Below, in pieces: positions 12,372 through 21,211 of a stretch of DNA of 64,000 nucleotides (its first letter is position 1; each line of letters begins with the position of its first letter). This stretch comes from Rhexocercosporidium sp. MPI-PUGE-AT-0058 (Eukaryota > Ascomycota > Leotiomycetes > Helotiales). A program made the position numbers and the translations under genes. The notes beneath the pieces are model-generated. The model searched no databases and was not told the origin of the DNA. It saw nothing but the letters and a program-made list of their open reading frames with translations. The stretch lies in contig JAGTJL010000010.1 of NCBI GenBank assembly GCA_020746875.1, positions 186,001 through 250,000 of the forward strand, in the 5' to 3' direction.

Positions 12372-13663
12372 ATAAAGCGAGATTCCGGGAATACCGTGTT
12401 GAACATTTCTTCAGGGGCGGATCTGCAACTCCTAATGATAGGCTCGGGAAAGTGTTGCCAGACATTCTTTGGCAATCGATAGCCTGCTTCGAGGCTGTCT
12501 CTATTGAAAGACAGGAAGAATAACTGTTTCTTTTGAGACATGTGTAAAATATTCATCTGTCATTGGACAACCGATCTTGTCAAAACAGCCCTTGATTAAC
12601 TGCTTCTGATATTGTGAAAGTATAAGATAACATGCAAGCACCTCCATTGCCAGATTGCGGGAGTTGGGGTGCAGGGCAGCTGATGTTTAGATGACAGCAA
12701 CTAGAGTTGGCGGCAACGTGAGACAGCTCATTTTTGTCTTACCATATGCGTGGCTATTGATTGATATCTCTTATTGTCTCTCTGGAAGTTTGTAATGTTG
12801 CTTATAAACACGAAATGGTAAGGAAATGGCCGAATACGTTAGCATGCTGAAGTGGTAATGCTATGAATGTGCTGCGAGATGAGTGGGACAAGTATAGTGT
12901 CTGGAGAGTCTGATATTAATTCAACTGTCTACTTGTAGAACTTAATGGACTTGTTAAAGGTGACTGCGCAAAGAAAGCGCTAGTGAAGCGCCATGGAAAA
13001 AGAGTACTTCAGGAATTACTCATTGGTATTTCAGGATATACGTCCCACTAAATATCATTCAACACCAAACTCTTCTGTATTTCTACATCCGAGTGCAATC
13101 AGAACATGAGTAAACATAGGAAGATAGAGAATGCATTTATTGAGGCAAAACAATCCGTTGAGGCATATTTCCTAATTCGGCCAGATATTCAGGGGTAAAA
13201 TCTACAAGTTCCAAGCTCAGATCCAGGGAACAGAAAGATTTTATGTTAGCGGATAGTAACAGAGAAGGTGAGGATATATCGAAAAAGAGCAATTAATAGT
13301 CCCGGAAATATTGGATTTGTAACAAGAGTGATTTGTTCATGAGGTTGGGGTAGAATTAAAGCTCAATGGAGTTAGCCGTACCTGGTACTCAACGTCATTG
13401 GTTGGCGGGTCCTCAAGGATCTTCCCCGGAGCGCGCTGGGCAGACAGTTGAGTGTGGTTCCAAACATCCAACACCAACATCTTCTCATGCTTTCGACTCC
13501 GTGACCAGTCTTTTTTCTTCCGACCTGCATAGAGTGGACGACTTTCTTTACCGCCTTTCCATCGACACTTTCGAGACTCCTTTCGAATGACTCCTGCGAT
13601 ATAAGAGCTATCTCGAGCTCGTCGACAGCGTTGAATTTCGATTATCCAACACCAACAAACACA
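12372..13663. other. Intergenic region, promoter of the GH3 gene
   Basis: No gene seen. The last 200 bases contain pyrimidine-rich stretches typical of fungal core promoters and 5' UTRs. Confidence 0.55.
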
Positions 13664-16564
13664 ATGAACCGGCAGGCAGAAGCAGGGCAGAGCCGCGAGG
13701 GCCTCCTCCGGTCATACAAAAATGGGGAGAGCATTCCGATGCGGAAATCTCTTGAAGACGCATACCGTTCAGATAGCGACTCCGATATTGATGCCACAGA
13801 GTACCTCGATAGGGAGCCCATCAACGACCCTCCTCCTAAGTCTGCGTCCTCTGCCTATGCACCCGGCATGCAGTTCGCAAATCTGAAGCGCACATGTGCT
13901 CGACGTTCGAAATGTTTGTTAATCGTGGTCGCAGTGCTGGTCATATTCTGGTCTATACTTGCAGGAGGGGGCTTCTTTCTTTACAAGAAGAAGCCAACGG
14001 ATGGTCAATCACCTCCATGGTATCCTACTCCACCTGGAGGAACAGTTTCACAATGGGCCGATAGTTACAAGAAGGCAGAGGCATTAGTCGCGAAGATGAC
14101 TCTACCAGAAAAAGTGAACATCACTACAGGGACCGGTTGGAGCATGGGACTGGCTGTTGGAAATACTGGACCTGCTATGAATGTTGGTTTCCCGGGGCTC
14201 GCGCTACAAGATGGGCCATTGGGTTTGAGATTCGCCGATAATGCAACAGCTTTCCCTGCAGGCATCACAGTTGGGGCAACTTGGAACAAGGAATTGATGT
14301 ATCTGCGTGGAAAGGCACATGGAAAGGAGGCACGTTTAAAGGGAATCAATGTCTTGCTAGGACCTTGTGTTGGACCTCTGGGAAGGATGCCAGCGGGTGG
14401 AAGAAATTGGGAAGGCTTCGGCGCAGATCCAGTACTCCAGGGCATTGCTGCCTCCCAAACGATCAAGGGGATACAAGAAGAAGGTGTGATCGCGACAATC
14501 AAGCACTTTATCGGTAACGAACAGGAGCATTTCCGGCAATCGTGGGAATGGGGACTTCCAAACGCCATGTCTTCGAATATCGACGATAGGACCCTTCACG
14601 AAATGTACGGTTGGCCCTTCGCAGATGCAGTCAAGGCCGGCGTGGCCAGCGTTATGTGTAGCTATCAAATGCTCAATAATTCATATGCCTGCGGAAATTC
14701 GAAATTGATGAATGGGATCTTGAAGGATGAGCTAGGGTTCCAAGGTTTTGTTCAGAGCGATTGGCTGGCGCAAAGGAGTGGTGTCGCAAGCGCTCTCGCT
14801 GGCTTGGATATGTCTATGCCTGGCGACGGGTTGAAATGGGCTGCTGGAAACTCCCTGTGGGGTGGAGAACTAAGCAAAGCTGTGCTCAACGGCTCTCTAC
14901 CTGTCTCAAGACTCAACGACATGGTCACCAGAGTTGTAGCTTCATGGTACCAGATGGGACAGGATGACGAAACCAAATTTGACGGCAAGGGACCCAACTT
15001 TTCCTCTTGGACAAACGATGAGATGGGAGTTATCAACCCCGGAAGCCCTGATGACAAAGACAAGAAGGTTGTGAACAAATTTATCAATGTTCAAGGCACT
15101 GGCGATGATGCTCACTCTATCATAGCTCGCCAGGTTGCAACAGAGGGTACTGTTCTTGTCAAGAATACAGGCAACATGCTACCCTTGAGCAAAGATGGGT
15201 GGCCGGACGAGACCCATGGGATGAACATGCGAATTGGAATCTTTGGTGAAGATTCTGGCTCTGGCAAAGGCCCAAACTCGTGTCCGGATCGTGGATGTAA
15301 TCAAGGAACTCTTGGTTCGGGTTGGGGATCTGGAGCTGTAGAATTCCCATACCTCATCTCCCCTGCCGCAGCGTTGAAGGAGGCATTCAACAAAGACCGG
15401 GTCTTTGTCACTGATTTCCCCACAAACACACCTCCATTTAAATCAGCACCTGAGATTTTGAAGGATCAGGATGTGTGCATTGTGTTTGTCAACTCCGATT
15501 CTGGTGAGGGATACATGGCAACAGATGGTATCAATGGAGATCGAAATGACCTCTTCCTCCAGAAGGGTGGCGATGCGCTTGTCCGATCAGTGGCAGATGG
15601 CTGTGGGGATGGCAAAGGTAGCACTGTCGTTGTCATTCACTCTGTTGGTCCAGTTGTCGTCGACAAATGGATTGATCATCCTAGCATTAAAGCTGTCATT
15701 ATGGCTAATCTCCCTGGACAAGAAAGCGGTAACGCTATCGCAGATATTCTGACAGGCGTTGTCAACCCCAGTGGCAAGCTACCATACACAGTCGGAAAGT
15801 CTCTGGAAGATTACGGGCCTGGAGGAAAGGTCTTGTACGTTCCCAATGGCGTCGTACCACAGCAGAATTTCGACGAAGGACTCTACATTGATTACCGCCA
15901 CTTCGACAAATTTGGTGTAGTCCCAACCTTCCCCTTCGGATTTGGGCTGTCGTACACTACATTCGAATACTCGAATTTGCTTGTTACGAAAGTTCGCGAG
16001 AAATCCATCCTGCCGTCCCCGCGCCCAGCCGGTATCGATCCCCCAAAATTCGACGACAAGATCCCTGACCCGAAGGAAGCTTTGCTCCCAGTCGGATTCC
16101 GGAAGCTATCAAAGTATGTCTACCCATACATCACAAAGTTGTCCGAGATCAAGACAGGGAAATACCCATACCCCGAAGGATACGATGTCACTCAACCGCC
16201 ATCTCAAGCAGGAGGAGATGAAGGTGGCAATCCCGATCTGTGGAATACATATGCCAATGTATCGGTCGACGTTACCAACACAGGTGAGGTGGCAGGTAAA
16301 GAAGTCGTGCAGCTCTACATCAGCTTTGACGATGTCCTCTTCGGGGAAGGAGCCAAGGTTGACTTCCCGATCAAGGTCCTTCGAGGGTTTGAGAAGGTAT
16401 TTCTTGAGAAGGATGAGATGCAGACAGTGTATTTCAACCTCACTAGAAGAGATATGAGTTACTGGGATGTGCAACGACAGAACTGGGTGATGCCCACCGA
16501 AGGCACAATTACCATTAGGATCGGTGCTAGTTCGAGAGATCTGAGACTTACTGGGTTTTATTAG
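13664..16564 (+). CDS. bglE: GH3 beta-glucosidase, type II membrane-anchored (bglE-like)
   Basis: Hydrolyses terminal beta-D-glucosyl residues from cello-oligosaccharides or beta-glucans at the cell surface. Single uninterrupted frame of 966 residues; the first true ATG is at 13664 (the frame opens 33 bases earlier at a TTG). Residues 1-83 are a hydrophilic, probably cytoplasmic tail. A single membrane anchor lies at about 84-107 (LLIVVAVLVIFWSILAGGGF). The GH3 N-terminal barrel follows, with KHFIGNEQEHFR and the nucleophile motif GFVQSDW (Asp366). The GH3 C-terminal domain and a fibronectin III-like domain (about 850-960) complete the fold. Length and signal-anchor layout match the Aspergillus BglE type rather than secreted BglA. 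Lack of introns contrasts with most neighbours. Confidence 0.93.
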   Translation: MNRQAEAGQSREGLLRSYKNGESIPMRKSLEDAYRSDSDSDIDATEYLDREPINDPPPKSASSAYAPGMQFANLKRTCARRSKCLLIVVAVLVIFWSILAGGGFFLYKKKPTDGQSPPWYPTPPGGTVSQWADSYKKAEALVAKMTLPEKVNITTGTGWSMGLAVGNTGPAMNVGFPGLALQDGPLGLRFADNATAFPAGITVGATWNKELMYLRGKAHGKEARLKGINVLLGPCVGPLGRMPAGGRNWEGFGADPVLQGIAASQTIKGIQEEGVIATIKHFIGNEQEHFRQSWEWGLPNAMSSNIDDRTLHEMYGWPFADAVKAGVASVMCSYQMLNNSYACGNSKLMNGILKDELGFQGFVQSDWLAQRSGVASALAGLDMSMPGDGLKWAAGNSLWGGELSKAVLNGSLPVSRLNDMVTRVVASWYQMGQDDETKFDGKGPNFSSWTNDEMGVINPGSPDDKDKKVVNKFINVQGTGDDAHSIIARQVATEGTVLVKNTGNMLPLSKDGWPDETHGMNMRIGIFGEDSGSGKGPNSCPDRGCNQGTLGSGWGSGAVEFPYLISPAAALKEAFNKDRVFVTDFPTNTPPFKSAPEILKDQDVCIVFVNSDSGEGYMATDGINGDRNDLFLQKGGDALVRSVADGCGDGKGSTVVVIHSVGPVVVDKWIDHPSIKAVIMANLPGQESGNAIADILTGVVNPSGKLPYTVGKSLEDYGPGGKVLYVPNGVVPQQNFDEGLYIDYRHFDKFGVVPTFPFGFGLSYTTFEYSNLLVTKVREKSILPSPRPAGIDPPKFDDKIPDPKEALLPVGFRKLSKYVYPYITKLSEIKTGKYPYPEGYDVTQPPSQAGGDEGGNPDLWNTYANVSVDVTNTGEVAGKEVVQLYISFDDVLFGEGAKVDFPIKVLRGFEKVFLEKDEMQTVYFNLTRRDMSYWDVQRQNWVMPTEGTITIRIGASSRDLRLTGFY

Positions 16565-17077
16565 TGGATTTAAGCGGCATAATATGGGTCTTGGAGTTGG
16601 TGAAGGGCGTTGATGCGCGGGAATGGCCAAAGGTTGGTGCTGGAATTGTAACATAGAAAAGGCTAGAATAGCTACTTAGATAGCAATTTACGACTTGAAG
16701 ATAATGAAAGGGTGGTAGTCGACTGTTTTATGAATCTTTCATCCAAATGTAGCGACTTCTAGAACTATTCGGGGCGTTTGGACAATCACAGTCGCTTCCC
16801 CTGGTACTGTACCATCTTCTCGGCTTTCCCAATCATCAGCTCTCCAACCGTGAATACATATTCGTCGCACACCTTGTACCACAAGTATAAAAACGTCAAA
16901 TTTCATCCTTCCAATCTCCTTTCATTCTTCATCCCAAACTGCAATCTTCAATAGTCAATCTTCAATCTTCAATTTCCTATACACAGACAGATATATACAC
17001 AAAATCTCAAGCCTCGAAAATCAAGCCAACTCAACTTCAACAACAGCTACCCTCGCCGGCGAGAACAACTCACAAGA
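16565..17077. other. Intergenic region, promoter of small Cys-rich gene A
   Basis: Contains a TATA-like TATAAAAA at 16886 and a long C/T/A-rich leader with repeated CAATCTTC words just before the ATG at 17078, consistent with an expressed short gene. Confidence 0.6.
16886..16893 (+). promoter_or_regulatory. TATA-like box of small gene A
   Basis: TATAAAAA lies 192 bases before the ATG at 17078 and is followed by pyrimidine/A-rich leader sequence. Position suits a TATA box with a 5' UTR of about 150 bases; inferred from sequence only. Confidence 0.4.
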
Positions 17078-17209
17078 ATGTCCTACCACCACGTCTCCTG
17101 CATGCATTGCTGCAGCTGCACCCACACCACTATGATCCTCAGCCGTCCTAACGAGTGTGATAGATGCGGACACACTCAATGCGGATACTGTGGAGAGTTT
17201 AGCCAGTAG
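17078..17209 (+). CDS. Small Cys-rich zinc-finger-like protein A (array member 1)
   Basis: Forty-three residues, single exon, ATG 17078 to TAG 17207. No signal peptide or membrane segment, so probably intracellular. It contains CCSC, then 12 residues, then CDRCGHTQCGYC: pattern CCxC-x12-CxxC-x-H-xx-CxxC, with enough Cys/His ligands for two zinc sites. The same spacing recurs in the frames at 17814 and 19048, and with insertions at 18404, which is the main evidence that this short frame is a real gene. Family unknown to me; zinc binding is inferred. It is the shortest member and ends right after the motif. Confidence 0.7.
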   Translation: MSYHHVSCMHCCSCTHTTMILSRPNECDRCGHTQCGYCGEFSQ

Positions 17210-17813
17210 GAGAGAATCTCTGATTGGGTTGGTCGCTGAAGGGTGGATGTAGCGATAGATATATGTAAGTTAGCGCTGAAAGGGGGAGGGGTTGGCATGC
17301 CTTTCTGGGCTGGGATGGGATGGGATATGAAGGAAGAAGGGATGGGAATAAAATATTGGAGATCGGGGATGATTTATGGGATGGGATCTAGTGCCTGGTT
17401 TCAGTAGGCTAGTCTTGAGAGGTGTCTGATGGTGGGAAGATAAAGTTTGGTCTCAAATCGTTGGCATTGGGGTGTATGACGGGATAAAAGATGTTGATTT
17501 TCTGCTATTTGGGGGATATATACACGCCATATAGAGGTAGAAAGCAAGCATTCTACTTATAGAACACAAAGTAGGCAAGGCGGAAAAATAACAAATTACG
17601 TGAATGTCTAGTGCTTCAAATTATCGATGACTCTCTTGGGGCTTCGGAGACGGTCAAGTTGGCATGTCCCCGCTTTAGATGTGTATATTACCAAGCTAGT
17701 CCCATCTTCCTTCATAAGTTCGGCGGTTTCACAGTGTACAATAAGCTTAGTACTTCAGCAGAGATCTTACAATTTACAACGTCGAAAGAGAGCAACAATA
17801 TTACCACGACAAA
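17210..17813. other. Intergenic region between small genes A and B
   Basis: G-rich 3' region of gene A, then AT-rich sequence with TATATACAC near 17517 and an A/C-rich leader before the ATG at 17814. No other gene seen. Confidence 0.5.
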
Positions 17814-17987
17814 ATGCCAGTCCAGATGGTGGAGTACATGCGATGTTGCCTCTGCAAACACGATACTATGATCCTACAGAAGCCAGAGATATGCGATCAC
17901 TGCGAGCACGAACAGTGCGAAGATTGCCATAAGTGGCTTAACGCAGAGAATACGGAGTATTGGTTAGAGGGGGCGGGTTCTAAGTGA
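17814..17987 (+). CDS. Small Cys-rich zinc-finger-like protein B (array member 2)
   Basis: Fifty-seven residues, single exon, ATG 17814 to TGA 17985. Paralog of the gene at 17078: both have ten residues before CC and the shared block TMIL just after CCxC. The motif reads CCLC, 12 residues, then CDHCEHEQCEDC. A short acidic/aromatic tail (WLNAENTEYWLEG) follows. No signal peptide. Clear protein similarity but distinct codons show that this is an old duplication kept under protein-level constraint. Function unknown; a zinc-ribbon or RING-like fold is inferred from ligand spacing. Confidence 0.72.
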   Translation: MPVQMVEYMRCCLCKHDTMILQKPEICDHCEHEQCEDCHKWLNAENTEYWLEGAGSK

Positions 17988-18403
17988 CCCAGCCTGGGAG
18001 AGTTGAAGTCGGAGGAGGCTGGTTTGGGATAATTTGGTCGAGGGGATAGGATGAGACTAGGAGACTAGTGAAGAGTCGTAGCAAGGAAGCATGCAGTGGG
18101 ATTTATTCTTGAGTTTGTAAATCGTCCAAGTAATGTGTGTTGTGAATCAGGTCTTAGAGATTGACTCGCTTAGACAACCTGCTGGGACGTCTAGGGAGGA
18201 ATATATATAAATATCTCCGTTTGTCTAACTCTCAACTTCATTTATTTGTAGATAACTTCAAAATCCTCGTCATCCGTACCCAAGGAAAATTTTCACAAGA
18301 AAGTTAATTCTCCAAGCCACAGCTACAGCAAAACCCTCAGCACCTCCTCAAGAGCGAAGACACACTACCAAAACCAAAACCAAACACAAAACAACACAAA
18401 GTG
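17988..18403. other. Intergenic region between small genes B and C
   Basis: Contains ATATATATAAATA at 18201-18213, a plausible TATA element about 190 bases before the ATG at 18404, then a CA-rich leader. Confidence 0.5.
18201..18213 (+). promoter_or_regulatory. TATA-like box of small gene C
   Basis: ATATATATAAATA lies about 190 bases before the ATG at 18404, almost the same distance as the TATA-like box of gene A from its ATG. This suggests the promoter was duplicated or conserved with the gene. Confidence 0.4.
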
Positions 18404-18622
18404 ATGTTTTCAAAAGGCAGAGCCATTCTGTGGTACAAAGACTTGCAATGCTGCAAGTGCTACGCTACTACCTGCGGAAGCTTTGCGGGGGTCGTACCTA
18501 CAACGTGCACAGCCAATAAGAGACAGCCGAAGAAGGGCTCGAAAACTGGAGAATGGGAGTCTATTCCTTGCAGGCATGAGGCTTGCAGCAAATGTACAGT
18601 TATCAGCGTGCCGGGAACTTAA
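18404..18622 (+). CDS. Small Cys-rich zinc-finger-like protein C, divergent (array member 3)
   Basis: Seventy-two residues, single exon. The frame opens at a GTG at 18401, but the ATG at 18404 is the natural start. It keeps CCKC near residue 16 and the second half of the motif as C-x-H-xx-C-xx-C (CRHEACSKC near the end). Compared with its neighbours, the first linker is three residues longer. A basic loop (ANKRQPKKGSKTG) separates the Cys pair that is CxxC in members A, B and D. Either this member evolved a longer zinc loop or it is relaxing from constraint. Function unknown. Confidence 0.6.
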   Translation: MFSKGRAILWYKDLQCCKCYATTCGSFAGVVPTTCTANKRQPKKGSKTGEWESIPCRHEACSKCTVISVPGT

Positions 18623-19047
18623 GGCATGGGATGACACGGGGCTGAGGGGATATAAATGTGGGAATGTGGGGATGGGATGTGTTGGGACCTGACAGTGATC
18701 GTTTAGGGCTTCGTGTTTTTGGTGTTGGGTAGTAATGAGAGGATTGGGGTCTTTGCGAGTTTGCGAGTTTGCAACCGCTTCGGTGACTGGATGGGTCGAG
18801 AGTGGTAAATAAACCGAGGTTTTTGCATCGGAATCGAGAATTTGGTTGCGTCTCAAAAACTTTGTGATTATTTAGTGAGTGTGATCCTCGGCCCATGACT
18901 GTCGAGATGCTACACAATGTGAAGAGCTTGTATGTAAGCCTAGTCCCCTACCTCCGTAATCTTCAATACTTCATCACCCTCCATCACTCAGAAAACTCGG
19001 CCCGAATACCCAACAGCACAAAGCAGATTTTCGGCAAGATCTACAGT
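18623..19047. other. Intergenic region between small genes C and D
   Basis: G-rich 3' flank of gene C and upstream DNA of gene D. The D frame is open back to an ATG at 18895, so part of this stretch could be coding. Confidence 0.45.
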
Positions 19048-19341
19048 ATGCAACGGTACGTCTGGGTAAAGAAACTAGCATGTTGCCAGTGCAAGAAGCC
19101 CACCGTCCCATACAAAACCTACGAAACCTGCCATCACTGCCAGCACGCTCCATGTGGCGACTGTAAAACTCGTGAGATGCGTTTTAATGCTAGAGATACT
19201 CCCCAGAGAACACAGGCGAAGCCGAAGAAGGATAACGAGGATCCGGATGAGGAGCGCCCCTTGGGCTGGATGACAAACTTGCAAAGGTTGAACGGGTCGA
19301 TGGAGAGTTTGGTCTTGAAGAAGCAGAAGAAGACTTTTTAG
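19048..19341 (+). CDS. Small Cys-rich zinc-finger-like protein D (array member 4)
   Basis: Ninety-seven residues if started at the ATG 19048, which places 11 residues before CC as in the paralogs; an in-frame ATG at 18895 would add 51 residues with no paralog counterpart. The motif is CCQC, 12 residues, then CHHCQHAPCGDC, identical in spacing to members A and B. A basic, charged tail of about 60 residues (KPKKDNEDPDEERP, ending KKQKKTF) is unique to D and could be a nucleic acid-binding or nuclear-targeting extension. No signal peptide. Function unknown. Confidence 0.65.
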   Translation: MQRYVWVKKLACCQCKKPTVPYKTYETCHHCQHAPCGDCKTREMRFNARDTPQRTQAKPKKDNEDPDEERPLGWMTNLQRLNGSMESLVLKKQKKTF

Positions 19342-19654
19342 TAGGGTGAGGTGGGTGTTGAATGCATGGCATTTGGTAATTAGGAAATTCGGTAGGGGTA
19401 TCTTGGTTTGGGGGGAATTTGTTATTAAATAAGTAGTTGATCCCGAGAAACGTCATGTTTGACAAATTGTCTAATTTTATGACTTTCATGAGCACGATAA
19501 CAATCTTAGAACTTGCTCATTCTCAGTTGACAATTATTGTGAGTCAAGTGAACAATGTCCAGACCATGGGAGAGCATCTTGGTGCCTGTGACTGCATAAA
19601 CAAGTCTATTTACGAAATTTATATCGCAGCTGAAATTCCTACTAGAAACCTGAT

Positions 19655-20587
19655 TCATTGCTCTCCATCTGGAGCTCCTTTCTGATGCTTAACAATCAAT
19701 TCCGTTGTCGCCATTTTATACTCTGGACACCATGCCGCCACTTGATCCATATTATCCGCATTCCACCTCTCAACTTGGTGATAACCCAGCGGTCTATCAT
19801 ACCAAAGAGTCTCCACCGCGAAAGATGCCGCCACCTCCTTCGTCGGTAACCTGGAACCAGGGATCTCTTTCATCTTGTGATAAAACCACTGGTCCTCGAA
19901 CTTCAAACACGGCTTCTTCGTCACACACGCTTCTTGAGAAATAGTGCCATCATTGATCTCGGTTTTCCAGCTGGATTTAGTCACGATATCGAGGATCATC
20001 GTTCGATTTCTTAGCGATAATCCTCCATTGAAACCTTCGCCGTGTCCGTCGTCTCCCTGAGCGGGGACTTCAATTGGTGCACCAACAAAGTCATACTGAA
20101 GGTAGTCATCGACTCTTTTGTCCGAGTTGGCGCATAATATGCTGTCTGCTTGAAACAGTAATACATGACCAGCGGGCGCGAGTTGTTTCCAGAGCCAAGG
20201 AGCAGTAAGCAGTTCTGAGACAGCCCTGTGATTCTCGAAGTGAACGTCTAATGGTAGACTTCTAATAGATATTCTGCCCTCGCTCACGGCTCGTTGGAAG
20301 GAGATCGATTGATTCAAAAGGTTGTTCTCGGATGTGAAGAGAACAATTGGCCATGTTGGGCCAAGCACTGAAGAGAAGTGCAGAAGTAAGGGGGCGAGAT
20401 TGCTGAGAGGGCGATCTTCGATGATAGTAGCGACGTTTGTGAAAGTGTGTGGTTTGGATGAGAAGAGAGGGCTGAACTGTGATGACCAGACTGCAGAGGT
20501 GTTTGGAAATGAATAGTAAAGAGACCAGATGAGAAGGAGAACGAAGGATGCCTTTGCGACTGACGAGAGGCTACTGGATGATATCAT
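19655..20587 (-). CDS. DUF5672 domain protein (putative glycosyltransferase-like)
   Basis: 310 residues, single exon, ATG at 20587 and stop at 19655. A hydrophobic signal-anchor occupies about residues 9-27 (ASFVLLLIWSLYYSF), so it is likely a type II protein of the secretory pathway. The body matches the DUF5672 pattern: LFQADSILCANS, YDFVGAPIEVP, GFNGGLSLRNR and EDQWFYHKM. The FQADS element resembles a glycosyltransferase DxD-type site and the NGGLSLR block an acceptor loop, so transferase activity is plausible but unproven for the family. An in-frame extension upstream to 20719 starts without ATG and is not used. It lies tail-to-tail with the small-protein array. Confidence 0.85.
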   Translation of the reverse strand: MISSSSLSSVAKASFVLLLIWSLYYSFPNTSAVWSSQFSPLFSSKPHTFTNVATIIEDRPLSNLAPLLLHFSSVLGPTWPIVLFTSENNLLNQSISFQRAVSEGRISIRSLPLDVHFENHRAVSELLTAPWLWKQLAPAGHVLLFQADSILCANSDKRVDDYLQYDFVGAPIEVPAQGDDGHGEGFNGGLSLRNRTMILDIVTKSSWKTEINDGTISQEACVTKKPCLKFEDQWFYHKMKEIPGSRLPTKEVAASFAVETLWYDRPLGYHQVERWNADNMDQVAAWCPEYKMATTELIVKHQKGAPDGEQ

Positions 20588-21211
20588 CGTGGAGGTTAAT
20601 CTCTGTCGTTTATAGAACAAGAATTTGAAGGAACAAAGATTTCTGAAAGGGTGAGCTTTTAAGATCTCAATTGCCACGATTGAACTCCACTGCCACCAAC
20701 TGAAACAGAGATCGTTCAAGGGCTATCGCCTCCGCCTCAACCAGCTGCTTTGCTTCTCAAGTTGGTCTGTCATGCTGAAGGGGTGGCTGAGCTGAGTATC
20801 TGTAACTTCGCTGGTAGCTCGTCGATACATCGGGAAGTCGAGTGGGGAGGTGAAAGGGGCGACGCGGACGGAGTCTTCCCTTCTAAATATACTCCTAGCG
20901 AGAATTTGGAAAGACAAATCCATGCCTTTTGACAGCCGCTTGTATCGTTCCTGTCTTTGATCCACCGTCCACGAATTCGAAACGCGTCTTTCAATAGAGT
21001 TTCCTCCCGGCCCGACCTCTCACCGAAGCTCGCTTATTTTGAATATGGGGGTAAGCGAATAGTGAGCACCAATGCTGAGGATCCAGCACCGAACAGCAAG
21101 CTTGTCTGTCACCCAATGATGATGGGCTGGAACTTACTGGATCGATGATCACATTTCGTAGCAAGGCCGCCCGATGTCGCTCAATACACCAGCATCGCCT
21201 TCAGCGAAGCT
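20588..21211. other. Intergenic region
   Basis: Promoter of the DUF5672 gene and 3' region of the MFS gene. Short frames only; nothing else seen. Confidence 0.55.

Noticed and set aside
13631..13663. N-terminal extension of the beta-glucosidase
   Set aside because: The frame opens at TTG; the first ATG is at 13664 and fits the family.
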